This document shows, one piece after another, positions 42,795 to 49,930 of a DNA stretch of 64,000 nucleotides. Position numbers and translations under genes: made by a program. The notes below the pieces were generated by a model. The model searched no databases. It saw only the letters and a program-made list of their open reading frames with translations, and was not told the origin of the DNA. Origin of the DNA: Rohdeia mirabilis (GTDB taxonomy: Bacteria; Planctomycetota; UBA1135; GCA-002686595). The stretch lies in NCBI GenBank assembly GCA_007750655.1, contig CP036290.1, positions 62,001 to 126,000 of the forward strand, written 5' to 3'. The first letter of the stretch is position 1; each line of letters starts with the position of its first letter.

Positions 42795-43550
42795 TCACCG
42801 CCGCGCCACCACGAACGCGTAGCCGTAGGTCGAGCCGTGGCGGCGGTGCAGCTCGGGCTCGGCGGCCAGCTCGTCCAGGATCGCGAGCGCGTCGGAGTCG
42901 CCGGCATTCGCGGCCCGCAGTTGCCGGATCCGCCGCTCCATCGGCGCGTAGAAGTCCTCCCACCAAGCCGCGTCGGGGAGGACGAAGTGCTCGAGCACTT
43001 GGAAGCCTTCCTCGGCGACAGCTGCGAGCAGGTCATCGACGCCCCCCATCGACGGGTAGTCGGCGAACATCGCGCGCACCTCGTCCGGCGCGTCGTCCGT
43101 GCGCCACACGGCGTCGGTGAACGCGAGGTATCCGCCCGCTCGCAGCACGCGGCGGGCCTCCACCAGCGCCGGGCGCAGGCCGACGCTGTAGAACGCTCCC
43201 TCGGACCACACCAGGTCCACGCTCGCGTCGCCGAGCGGCAGGCGCGCCATGTCGCCGACCGCGGGAAGCACACGCGAGGCGAGGCCGCGCTCGAAGACGT
43301 GTGCGCGCAGCTGCTCCACCAACGGCGCGTGCCGGTCGAGCGCGACGATCGGACCGTCCGTCAGCTCCGCGAGGTCGAACGTCTGCGCCCCGCCGCCGCA
43401 GCCCAGGTCGAGCACGCACGGCGCTCGCGGCAGGTCGGGGCACGCCGCCAGCGCGCGCTCCGTGCACGCGCGCGACCCCGGCCCCTGGCGCGGAAGCGAC
43501 TCGAAGAGCTCGAAGAAGAGTTCCTCCGGGGTCGGGCTCGCGGCGCTCAT
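42795..43550 (-). CDS. class I SAM-dependent methyltransferase
   Basis: 251 residues. The SAM-binding motif I VLDLGCGGGAQTFDLAE lies near residue 46. Motif II/III segments VGDMARLPLGDASVDLVWSEG and VLRAGGYLAFTDAVWRTDD follow, so this is a methyltransferase of the UbiE/Methyltransf_11 type. A C-terminal segment with WWEDFYAPMERR may hold the acceptor site. Third gene of a minus-strand operon with glycosyltransferase and radical SAM; its ATG overlaps the radical SAM stop (ATGA). The acceptor is unknown, likely a glycolipid or small metabolite related to the neighbours. Confidence 0.88.
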   Translation of the reverse strand: MSAASPTPEELFFELFESLPRQGPGSRACTERALAACPDLPRAPCVLDLGCGGGAQTFDLAELTDGPIVALDRHAPLVEQLRAHVFERGLASRVLPAVGDMARLPLGDASVDLVWSEGAFYSVGLRPALVEARRVLRAGGYLAFTDAVWRTDDAPDEVRAMFADYPSMGGVDDLLAAVAEEGFQVLEHFVLPDAAWWEDFYAPMERRIRQLRAANAGDSDALAILDELAAEPELHRRHGSTYGYAFVVARR

Positions 43551-45172
43551 ACGTTCAATCGCAAGAGCGCCAAACCTTCGCGCACCTGACGTCCCAGCTC
43601 GCGCGGGCTCTTCACGTCCTTCAGCCGCCGCCACAGGTATCCGGGCCGCAGGTAGAACTTGCGCACCAAGCTCTTCTTGAGCTTCAGCATCGTCGCGCGA
43701 TCCAAAGTATTGGTCGGCAGGAACGCCTCGGCGCCGCCCTGGTCCATGACGAGGTCGCTCTCCTCGGCCAGGCCCATCGCGAGCGCAGCGCCGCGGAAAC
43801 TCGTTCCAAAACGCGGCACGGCCATGTTCAAGCTCATGAAGTCGAGCGGCAGGCGCAGCGCGAGGTTCAACGTGCGCTCGAGCGTCGCCTCCGTCTCCTC
43901 CGGCAATCCGATGATGAACGTGCCGACGGTGCGCAGGCCATGCTTCTTCGCGCGTGCGAACGCCGCCTCGACCTCGGGCACGTCGTAGCCCTTCTCGTAC
44001 GCGGCCAACAGCTCCGACTCGCCGGTCTCCACGCCCATGATCACCGTGTGGCATCCGCCGGCCCGCATCGCGGCGAGCATATCGTCGGTCGCCGTGTCGG
44101 GCCTGGTGAACGCCGTCCAGCTCAGGTCACCGCGTTCGGCCAGCGCGGCGCACAGCTCGAGCCCGCGCCCTTTCACCACGCCGAACGTTTGGTCCATGAA
44201 GAACACTTCGTGCACGCCGCGAGCGCGCAGGGCATCGAGTTCCTCTAGCACGTCCGCGACCGGCCGCGTCTGGAAGCCCAGCGTTCCGATCACGCAGAAG
44301 GTGCACGGATACGGACATCCGTAGTCGCTCAGCACCGTCGCGAAACGACCGTCGCGCGCGAACGAGAAGCGGTAGCCGTGCTCGGGGAACAGCTCGTGGC
44401 GCGGGCGCGGCACGCGGAAGCCGCCCTTGCGCTTCTTGCGGTCCAGGCGCAACAACCGCACCGGTTCGCCGTCCGCCCCGCGCACGGTCATGTCCTCGAT
44501 CGCGCTCCAGGCGGCGGGCAGTCCGTCGTCGCCGAGCGCGGTGCCGGCGCCACCCGGTGCGTCGATTCCGTCCACGCCGCGAGCTCGGTCCGCAGGATCG
44601 GAGCCAGGACCTACCTCGCCGCTCGCGAGCGCGCCGCCGAGTTCCACGCCTCGCTCCACCGCGGCCTCGTCGCTCATCGCCGACGCGCCGCCACGCGAAA
44701 GGTCTCCAACGACAGCGACGTTCGGCGCCTCCACATCCTCGACATCTTCGACGCCCCGCAACCACGCCAGCACGTCCCCGTTGGCGAACACGTGCAAGCA
44801 CGCGTCCAACCACGGTTCCTCGCGCATGCGGGCTTCGCTGGCTTCGTGCAGCACGTCGCCGATGCCGACCACACGCCGACCCTTCCGCGCTTCGCCCGCC
44901 AGGAACACACGGTCCTCGTCCCAGCTCACCGACCCCACGAGCGCGACGATGACGTCGGGCGCGAACTCGGCGATCCGCGCGCTCGCCGCCGCGGGATCGA
45001 GCCGCTCCGCCATCGCGTCCAACACCGCCACTTCGTGCTCCGAACCGACCGTGCCCGACAGCACCACCAGATCGACCGGGTGGAACAGGTAGTTCGACTT
45101 CGTCGTTTTGGAGCAGAAATAGTCGCGGATGTACGTCCGCTTCCCCGGCGGATTGAGCAAGAGCACGCGCAT
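43547..45172 (-). CDS. B12-binding-type radical SAM protein
   Basis: 541 residues. The N-terminus MRVLLLNPPGKRTYIRDYF is typical of cobalamin-binding domains of radical SAM enzymes, with VDLVVLSGTVG following; the DxHxxG cobalamin His motif is not obvious. The cluster motif is CPYPCTFC near residue 290 (CxxxCxxC, binding a 4Fe-4S cluster). VFFMDQTFGVVKGRGLELC and VIMGVETGESELLAAYEKGY are further radical SAM strands. It probably performs a radical methylation, cyclisation or rearrangement. An acidic Gly/Ala-rich insert (about 150-235) is unusual. The gene overlaps the methyltransferase and follows the glycosyltransferase by 8 bp. Confidence 0.86.
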   Translation of the reverse strand: MRVLLLNPPGKRTYIRDYFCSKTTKSNYLFHPVDLVVLSGTVGSEHEVAVLDAMAERLDPAAASARIAEFAPDVIVALVGSVSWDEDRVFLAGEARKGRRVVGIGDVLHEASEARMREEPWLDACLHVFANGDVLAWLRGVEDVEDVEAPNVAVVGDLSRGGASAMSDEAAVERGVELGGALASGEVGPGSDPADRARGVDGIDAPGGAGTALGDDGLPAAWSAIEDMTVRGADGEPVRLLRLDRKKRKGGFRVPRPRHELFPEHGYRFSFARDGRFATVLSDYGCPYPCTFCVIGTLGFQTRPVADVLEELDALRARGVHEVFFMDQTFGVVKGRGLELCAALAERGDLSWTAFTRPDTATDDMLAAMRAGGCHTVIMGVETGESELLAAYEKGYDVPEVEAAFARAKKHGLRTVGTFIIGLPEETEATLERTLNLALRLPLDFMSLNMAVPRFGTSFRGAALAMGLAEESDLVMDQGGAEAFLPTNTLDRATMLKLKKSLVRKFYLRPGYLWRRLKDVKSPRELGRQVREGLALLRLNV

Positions 45173-45180
45173 CGGACCGC

Positions 45181-46380
45181 TCACGCCTCGACCTCGACGC
45201 GCCCGGATCGCACTCCGTCGTCGCGAATCAGGTTCAAAGCCGCGGCCTCGACCAGATCGACACCGAGGTTCAACAGACACTCCGGCCGCCCGCGCCAACA
45301 GGCGGACAGCTTGTTGTCGTGGACGTTGATGCAGGGGCTGCAGGCCGGCGGGCGATAGAGCGCGCGCGTCCGCGTCCCGATGGGCTCGTACATCACGGGC
45401 GTTTCGGGCCCGAACAGCCCGACCGTCGGCGTCCCGAGCGCGGCCGCCAGGTGCATCGGCCCCGAGTCGTTGCCCACGAACAGGTCCGCGCGCTCGAGCA
45501 GCGCCCCCAGCTCGGCCACGTCGAGCCGCCCCGCCAGGTTCGCCGCGGCGCCGAGCCCCTCGCCGGCCTGGGCCAAGATCTCGCCCGTGTAGTCGCGCTC
45601 GCCGCGCGATCCGATCAGCGCCACGCGCGCTCCCGGCAGTTCGCGCGCGAGTCGGCGCGCCAGGTCGGCGAAGTTCGCGGTCGGCCAGCGGCGCTCGAGC
45701 GACAGGGCGCCGGCGTTCGGGTTGAGCACGATCAAGGGCCCCGCTCCGCCCAGACCTTCTTCGCTGAGCAGGGCGTCGAGGCGCTCGCGCGTCGTATCCG
45801 AGACCGTCAGCGGCGTCAGGTCTTCGGGCTCGACGGCGCGCCCGTTCTCACCCCCGGCGAGGCAGCGGAAGTTGCGCGCGACGTGCCAGTAGCGGTTGAA
45901 CGGCACGGTCGCCGTGTGGAAGCGCCCGCGCCAGATCCGCGGCGACTCGAATCCCACGCGCAGCGGTGCACCGACGACCGCCGTGACGATCGCCGAGAAG
46001 CGCGTGAAGAACTCGAAGTCGTAGACCGCGCCGTAGCCGCGCCGCCGCAGCCGCCACAGGGCGCGCGTGATGCGTCCGAACAGGCGCAGCCAACCCGAGC
46101 TGTCCACGTCGAGCTCGAGCACCTCGTCGAACACGCCCAGCCCGCGCACGAACTCGCCGTTCTGCCGCAGGGTCAAGAGTTCGAGCCGCGCGTTGGGGTG
46201 GCGCCGCCGCAGGCTCTGGACCGCGGGCGTCAGGAGTTGGAGGCTGCCGATGCCCCAGAACTTGACCAGCAGCACGCGCTCGACGTCGCGAGCACGCCCG
46301 CGCGGCAGCAGTCGGAGCGGTTGCAGCAGCGCACAGGCGACGAGGCCGAGGCGCTGGTCGGCGCGCTGCAGCCGCTGCAT
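45181..46380 (-). CDS. glycosyltransferase family 9 (heptosyltransferase-like)
   Basis: 399 residues. VLLVKFWGIGSLQLLTPAVQ is the GT9 N-terminal strand and loop. IVLNPNAGALSLERRWP and LFVGNDSGPMHLAAALGTPT are the signature nucleotide-sugar binding segments of heptosyltransferases and related enzymes. A Cys-rich C-terminus (PPACSPCINVHDNKLSACW, then PECLLNL) is typical of a GT9 subgroup. GT9 enzymes add heptose or another sugar to lipopolysaccharide core or exopolysaccharides at the cytosolic face of the membrane. First gene of the operon; the start at 46380 is the first good ATG before the conserved region. TAGGAT on the minus strand about 50 nt upstream is the likely promoter. Confidence 0.86.
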   Translation of the reverse strand: MQRLQRADQRLGLVACALLQPLRLLPRGRARDVERVLLVKFWGIGSLQLLTPAVQSLRRRHPNARLELLTLRQNGEFVRGLGVFDEVLELDVDSSGWLRLFGRITRALWRLRRRGYGAVYDFEFFTRFSAIVTAVVGAPLRVGFESPRIWRGRFHTATVPFNRYWHVARNFRCLAGGENGRAVEPEDLTPLTVSDTTRERLDALLSEEGLGGAGPLIVLNPNAGALSLERRWPTANFADLARRLARELPGARVALIGSRGERDYTGEILAQAGEGLGAAANLAGRLDVAELGALLERADLFVGNDSGPMHLAAALGTPTVGLFGPETPVMYEPIGTRTRALYRPPACSPCINVHDNKLSACWRGRPECLLNLGVDLVEAAALNLIRDDGVRSGRVEVEA

Positions 46381-46430
46381 CGGGATGGGAGATCGGGGTC
46401 GGGTCACGGGATGGGGCGCGCGGTGCCTCG

Positions 46431-46533
46431 ATCCTATCCGGCGGTCCGTGGGTGCGGTCCCCGACGGACGGCGCGGACCTCCTCGACGATCCCTCCTGGC
46501 CGGGTGTTCCCGCGACCTCGCGCGACGTAGGAT
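46431..46533. promoter_or_regulatory. divergent -10 elements (TAGGAT twice) between GT9 operon and purF
   Basis: TAGGAT on the minus strand at 46431-46436 faces the GT9 operon (about 50 nt to the ATG) and TAGGAT on the plus strand at 46528-46533 faces purF (about 81 nt to the ATG). Unlike the leaderless cases they would leave 5' leaders. The rest of the 234-bp gap shows no other feature. Confidence 0.4.
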
Positions 46534-46614
46534 CTCGCGCTTCCCGACCCCGCGAGCACGACCCACGAGCGCCCGCACACCGCAGCGCCCATCGCGGCCG
46601 GGACCCACCCAACC

Positions 46615-48102
46615 ATGTGCGGATTCATCGGCATCCAAGGCCCGGCCGGCTCCGACGTCGCGGCCGAGATCTACGAAGCGCTCCTCGCGATCCAACACCG
46701 CGGTCAGGACGCGGCGGGGATCACGACGTTCACGGACACGTTCCACACGCGCAAGGACTTCGGTCTGGTGCGCGACGTGTTCAGCGAGCGCCACATGGAG
46801 GCTTTGCGCGGAAATCTCGGGGTCGGGCACGTGCGCTACCCAACGATCGGTGGCGGTGGTGCCGAGGACGCTCAGCCGTTCCACACGAATTTCCCCGTGG
46901 GCGTCGCGATGGCGCACAACGGCAACCTGACGAACTTCCAGGAGCTGAAGGTCAAGCACTTCGAGAGCTCGGGCACGCGCCTGAACAGCTCGTGCGACGT
47001 CGAAGTGATCCTGTACGTGTTCGTGCGCGCGTTGTCGGCCCGTATGAAGCCCGGCGCGAAGGTCACCGGCGAGGACATCTTCGCCGCGGTCAAGACGGTC
47101 TACGAAGAAGTGCGCGGCGCCTACTCGGTGATCGCGGCGTTGCCCGACGTCGGTCTGGTGGCGTTCCGCGACCCGTACGGAATCAAGCCGATCTGCGTCG
47201 GATCGCGTGACGGCAGCGTCGGCACCTACTGGGCCTGTGCGTCCGAAAGTGTCGCGCTCGACATCAACGGCTACACGCACCGTTTCGACCTGGGCGCCGG
47301 CGAAGCGATGTTCGTGCCCGAGGGCGGTGAACCGATCCGCCGCGTCATCGGTGACAAACCGCACCGCCCCTGCATCTTCGAGTACGTCTACTTCGCGCGG
47401 CCCGACTCGATGATCGACGACGTGTCGGTCTACAAGACGCGCATCCGCTTCGGCGAGGCGCTCGCCGAGCAGTGGAAGGAGAGCGGCGCGCCGATCCCGG
47501 ACTCCGTCATTCCGATCCCGGACAGCTCGCGCGACTCGGCCATGGCGATGGCGACGGCGATGGGCGTGCCGTACCGCGAGGGCCTGGTGAAGAACCGCTA
47601 CATCGGGCGCACGTTCATCATGCCGAGCCAGGACAGCCGCCAGAACTCGGTGCGTCGCAAGCTCAACACGATCAAGCTCGAGTTCGAGGGCAAGGACGTG
47701 CTGCTGGTCGACGACAGCATCGTGCGCGGCAACACGAGCCTTCGCATCGTGCGTATGGCGCGCGAGGCCGGTGCGCGGAAGGTCTACCTGGCGAGCACGA
47801 GCCCGCCGCTCGTGTCCCCGTGCCCCTATGGCGTGGACATGGCGACGAAGACCGAGTTCGTGGCCGCCGGGCGTTCGAACGACGAGGTCGCGAAGCTGCT
47901 CGAGGTCGACCACCTCGTGTACCTGGATCGCGAGCGCATGAACGAGGCCGCCCGCCGCGGCAACCCGCACATCGAGAAGTTCTGCAACGCCTGCTTCACG
48001 GGCGAGTACCCGACGGGCGACATCAGTCAGACCGTGCTCGACAACATCGGCGGCGAGCGCACGGCGATGCAGAAGTCGTTCGCGTTCACGCCGGTGAAGT
48101 GA
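46615..48102 (+). CDS. purF: amidophosphoribosyltransferase
   Basis: 495 residues, usual length. Cys2, which becomes the N-terminal nucleophile after Met removal, is in MCGFIGIQG. The glutaminase half contains QHRGQDAAGI, GHVRYPTIG and AHNGNLTN; the phosphoribosyltransferase half has the PRPP loop VLLVDDSIVRGNTS. C-terminal Cys residues in SPCPYGVDM and FCNACFTGEYPTGD occur in PurF enzymes with an iron-sulfur cluster. It makes 5-phosphoribosylamine from PRPP and glutamine, the first step of purine synthesis, in the cytosol. It starts without an SD sequence. The last codons and stop lie inside the long hairpin at 48087-48222. Confidence 0.96.
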   Translation: MCGFIGIQGPAGSDVAAEIYEALLAIQHRGQDAAGITTFTDTFHTRKDFGLVRDVFSERHMEALRGNLGVGHVRYPTIGGGGAEDAQPFHTNFPVGVAMAHNGNLTNFQELKVKHFESSGTRLNSSCDVEVILYVFVRALSARMKPGAKVTGEDIFAAVKTVYEEVRGAYSVIAALPDVGLVAFRDPYGIKPICVGSRDGSVGTYWACASESVALDINGYTHRFDLGAGEAMFVPEGGEPIRRVIGDKPHRPCIFEYVYFARPDSMIDDVSVYKTRIRFGEALAEQWKESGAPIPDSVIPIPDSSRDSAMAMATAMGVPYREGLVKNRYIGRTFIMPSQDSRQNSVRRKLNTIKLEFEGKDVLLVDDSIVRGNTSLRIVRMAREAGARKVYLASTSPPLVSPCPYGVDMATKTEFVAAGRSNDEVAKLLEVDHLVYLDRERMNEAARRGNPHIEKFCNACFTGEYPTGDISQTVLDNIGGERTAMQKSFAFTPVK

Positions 48103-48222
48103 TCGGTACGGCGTCAGGCACACATGTGCCACCTGCCGCCGACGTCGCTGCGATTCGCAGCGACTCGGCGCGGCAGGTGGCACATGTGTGCCTGACGCCG
48201 TACCGATCACTTCACCGGCGTG
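48087..48222. repeat. family 2 long hairpin with 53-bp perfect arms, overlapping the end of purF
   Basis: Arms at 48087-48139 and 48170-48222 are perfect complements over 53 bp. The left arm contains the last five sense codons and stop of purF, so the right arm carries an inverted copy of that coding end. Both arms contain GGTACGGCGTCAGGCACACA and GTGCCACCTGCCGC. The loop holds a second stem, GTCGCTGCGA (48144-48153) with TCGCAGCGAC (48155-48164). It probably acts as the purF terminator. A second family 2 copy lies at 49806-49908. Confidence 0.92.
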
Positions 48223-48271
48223 CAAGCTGGGCCCACCCCCGTAGCCATCGCCGACGTGGCACTTCGACGGC

Positions 48272-48691
48272 TCACCTGACCAGATCGGCCTCCCGAAACG
48301 GTCCTTCACCTGCGTCGATAGCTGGAAGGATGATGTTCGACAGGTCCCACGCCAGGGCCTCGACTACGTCTTGACCGTCCTCGCCAACAAGCCTCCAGTT
48401 GTCCTCGTCCCACTTCAGAAGAGGCTCGTTCTCACACCGAAGCACTCGGACCAGGTCGCAGTGGCTTTTCATGCTGACACCGGATCCCAGGACGTAGTTC
48501 GGCATCCCGAGCCGTGCTCCGCGCACGATCAGTCCGATTCGAATGGGTGGCCGCGAGAAGAAGCCCGCCGCGAACGACCCTCCCGAGTTGACTCCCAATT
48601 CACTCAACTCGAATTCGAAGCCAGCAGGCCAGAGGATTGGTAGCAGTCTCCTCACGATTCGTTCGAGCTCGAGTTCGGACTGGTGGGGCAT
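48272..48691 (-). CDS. hypothetical protein
   Basis: 139 residues with no recognised family. An N-terminal helix (SELELERIVRRLLPILWP) is followed by a mixed fold (FELSELGVNSGGSFAAGFF, then PIRIGLIVRGARLGMPNYVL) and a helical C-terminus (DVVEALAWDLSNIILPAID). There is no signal or membrane helix. It is convergent with purF, beyond the hairpin. Its size and isolated position resemble small accessory or immunity-like proteins, but nothing specific supports that. Third-base composition is slightly less GC-rich than typical here. Confidence 0.5.
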   Translation of the reverse strand: MPHQSELELERIVRRLLPILWPAGFEFELSELGVNSGGSFAAGFFSRPPIRIGLIVRGARLGMPNYVLGSGVSMKSHCDLVRVLRCENEPLLKWDEDNWRLVGEDGQDVVEALAWDLSNIILPAIDAGEGPFREADLVR

Positions 48692-48841
48692 CTTGGCGTC
48701 AGGCCGGCCTCGTGGAGCTCAGTGGCTGCCACGATCGGGAGCGAGGCGAGCGGGCGCGGCCATCCGCTCTAGCGGCCTGCTGGCGATCGACGGGGGTGTA
48801 GAGATCGAGGCTGGTCGAATCATCAGTCAAGAACGCACCGA

Positions 48842-49750
48842 TCACTTCACCCGCGGGGCCGGCCAGTCTTGCTGGTCGGGGTGCCGCACCGAGCCGTCGA
48901 GGTAGCTCGCTGCATTGCGTTCGTCGCCCTCCATCGCGGGCTCGACGAATCGTGACACGACTCGAAAGCGCCCCGTCTCGTCGCGCGCCAGGTCCACGTG
49001 GCCCATCGGTGTTCGCTGCACGTTGAACTTGCGATTCTCGTGCCACATGACCGAGCGCAGTTCGCCCCGCGGCGAACGCAGCAGCTGTGATCGCACTGCC
49101 CCCCACTGGCCCTCGGAGTAGAAGTCGTTGCCGTCGGTGCGGTGCCGCAGGTCGAGGCGCAGGCTCAGATCGGGCAGGACGGTGAAGAAGTCGACGAGGT
49201 CGTCGTCGTCGGCGGTCCCGTTGTGGTGGAACTGCCGGAGCGCGATCTCGTTGCGGCCGTCACTGTCGAGGTCGACGAAGCGCACGCGCGGATCCTCGCC
49301 CCAGATCCACTGCTCCGATCCGAGGCCGGGGGTTCGCGACACAGCTCCGCTGACCGGATCGCGCACGAGCAGGATCCACCGATCGGCCGAAGTGATGGTG
49401 AACGGGTCCTGCTCGCACAGCCACAGTTCGAGGCCGTCGGGCATCCACGAGACGGACACTCGCTCGAGGCGCGCACCGAGTTCCGGGTCCTGTGCCGTGC
49501 GCGCCGCCGTGTGCGCAAGCACGCCCTCGGGCACGTCTGCGAACGCGTCCTCGTCCTCGTCGTCGCGCGCCGTGAAGCGGAGCCAGCGTGGCTCCCACCC
49601 ACCGATCGGGTGCCAGATCCCGGCGGCGGGTTCGGCCGCGGCGGCGATTGGGTCCGCGCCGGGATCGATCCCCACCCGCAGACCCAGGACGAACGGACAG
49701 GCGAGAACGGCGGCGGCGACGAGGCCGCGCGGGGCGAGCGAGCGGAGCAT
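48842..49750 (-). CDS. hypothetical secreted protein
   Basis: 302 residues with an N-terminal signal-like segment (GLVAAAVLACPFVLGLRVG) and an Ala-rich stretch before a beta-rich body. Visible strands include PRWLRFTARDDED, LEWSVSW-like ERVSVSWMPDGLELWLCE, DRWILLVRDPVSG and FVDLDSDGRNEIALRQF, the last with an EF-hand-like DxDxDG loop related to VCBS blades. It is probably periplasmic or extracellular. TAGACT 6 nt upstream of the ATG supports the start at 49750. Function unknown. Confidence 0.6.
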   Translation of the reverse strand: MLRSLAPRGLVAAAVLACPFVLGLRVGIDPGADPIAAAAEPAAGIWHPIGGWEPRWLRFTARDDEDEDAFADVPEGVLAHTAARTAQDPELGARLERVSVSWMPDGLELWLCEQDPFTITSADRWILLVRDPVSGAVSRTPGLGSEQWIWGEDPRVRFVDLDSDGRNEIALRQFHHNGTADDDDLVDFFTVLPDLSLRLDLRHRTDGNDFYSEGQWGAVRSQLLRSPRGELRSVMWHENRKFNVQRTPMGHVDLARDETGRFRVVSRFVEPAMEGDERNAASYLDGSVRHPDQQDWPAPRVK

Positions 49751-49756
49751 GGGTCG

Positions 49757-49762
49757 AGTCTA
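49757..49762 (-). promoter_or_regulatory. candidate -10 element (TAGACT), leaderless type
   Basis: On the minus strand TAGACT is followed by 6 nt and then the ATG at 49750. It is identical in hexamer and spacing to the case before the HxlR gene. Confidence 0.5.
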
Positions 49763-49805
49763 GGATCCGGAGTGGCGCGTGTAGGGCCTTCAGCGTGTCG
49801 AAGCT

Positions 49806-49908
49806 TCGGTACGGTGTCAGGCACGCAGGTGCCACCTGCTGCCAATGTTGCTGCGGATCACAGCGACATCGACGGCCGGTGGCACCTGCGTGCCTGACAC
49901 CGTACCGA
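49806..49908. repeat. family 2 hairpin, second copy, between divergent genes
   Basis: Perfect 31-bp arms at 49806-49836 and 49878-49908 read TCGGTACGGTGTCAGGCACG and GCAGGTGCCACC on the left. The interior has the same inner stem plan as the purF copy (GTTGCTG with CAGCGAC). Here it sits between two divergent starts, so it cannot be a simple 3' terminator; it may insulate or form a cruciform in the promoter region. Confidence 0.85.
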
Positions 49909-49930
49909 TCGAACGGACCCTCCATCGCGC

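Noticed and set aside
46381..48309. Extension of the GT9 frame back across purF
   Set aside because: The upstream part is antisense of purF and lacks any conserved motif; the GT9 domain begins near 46380.
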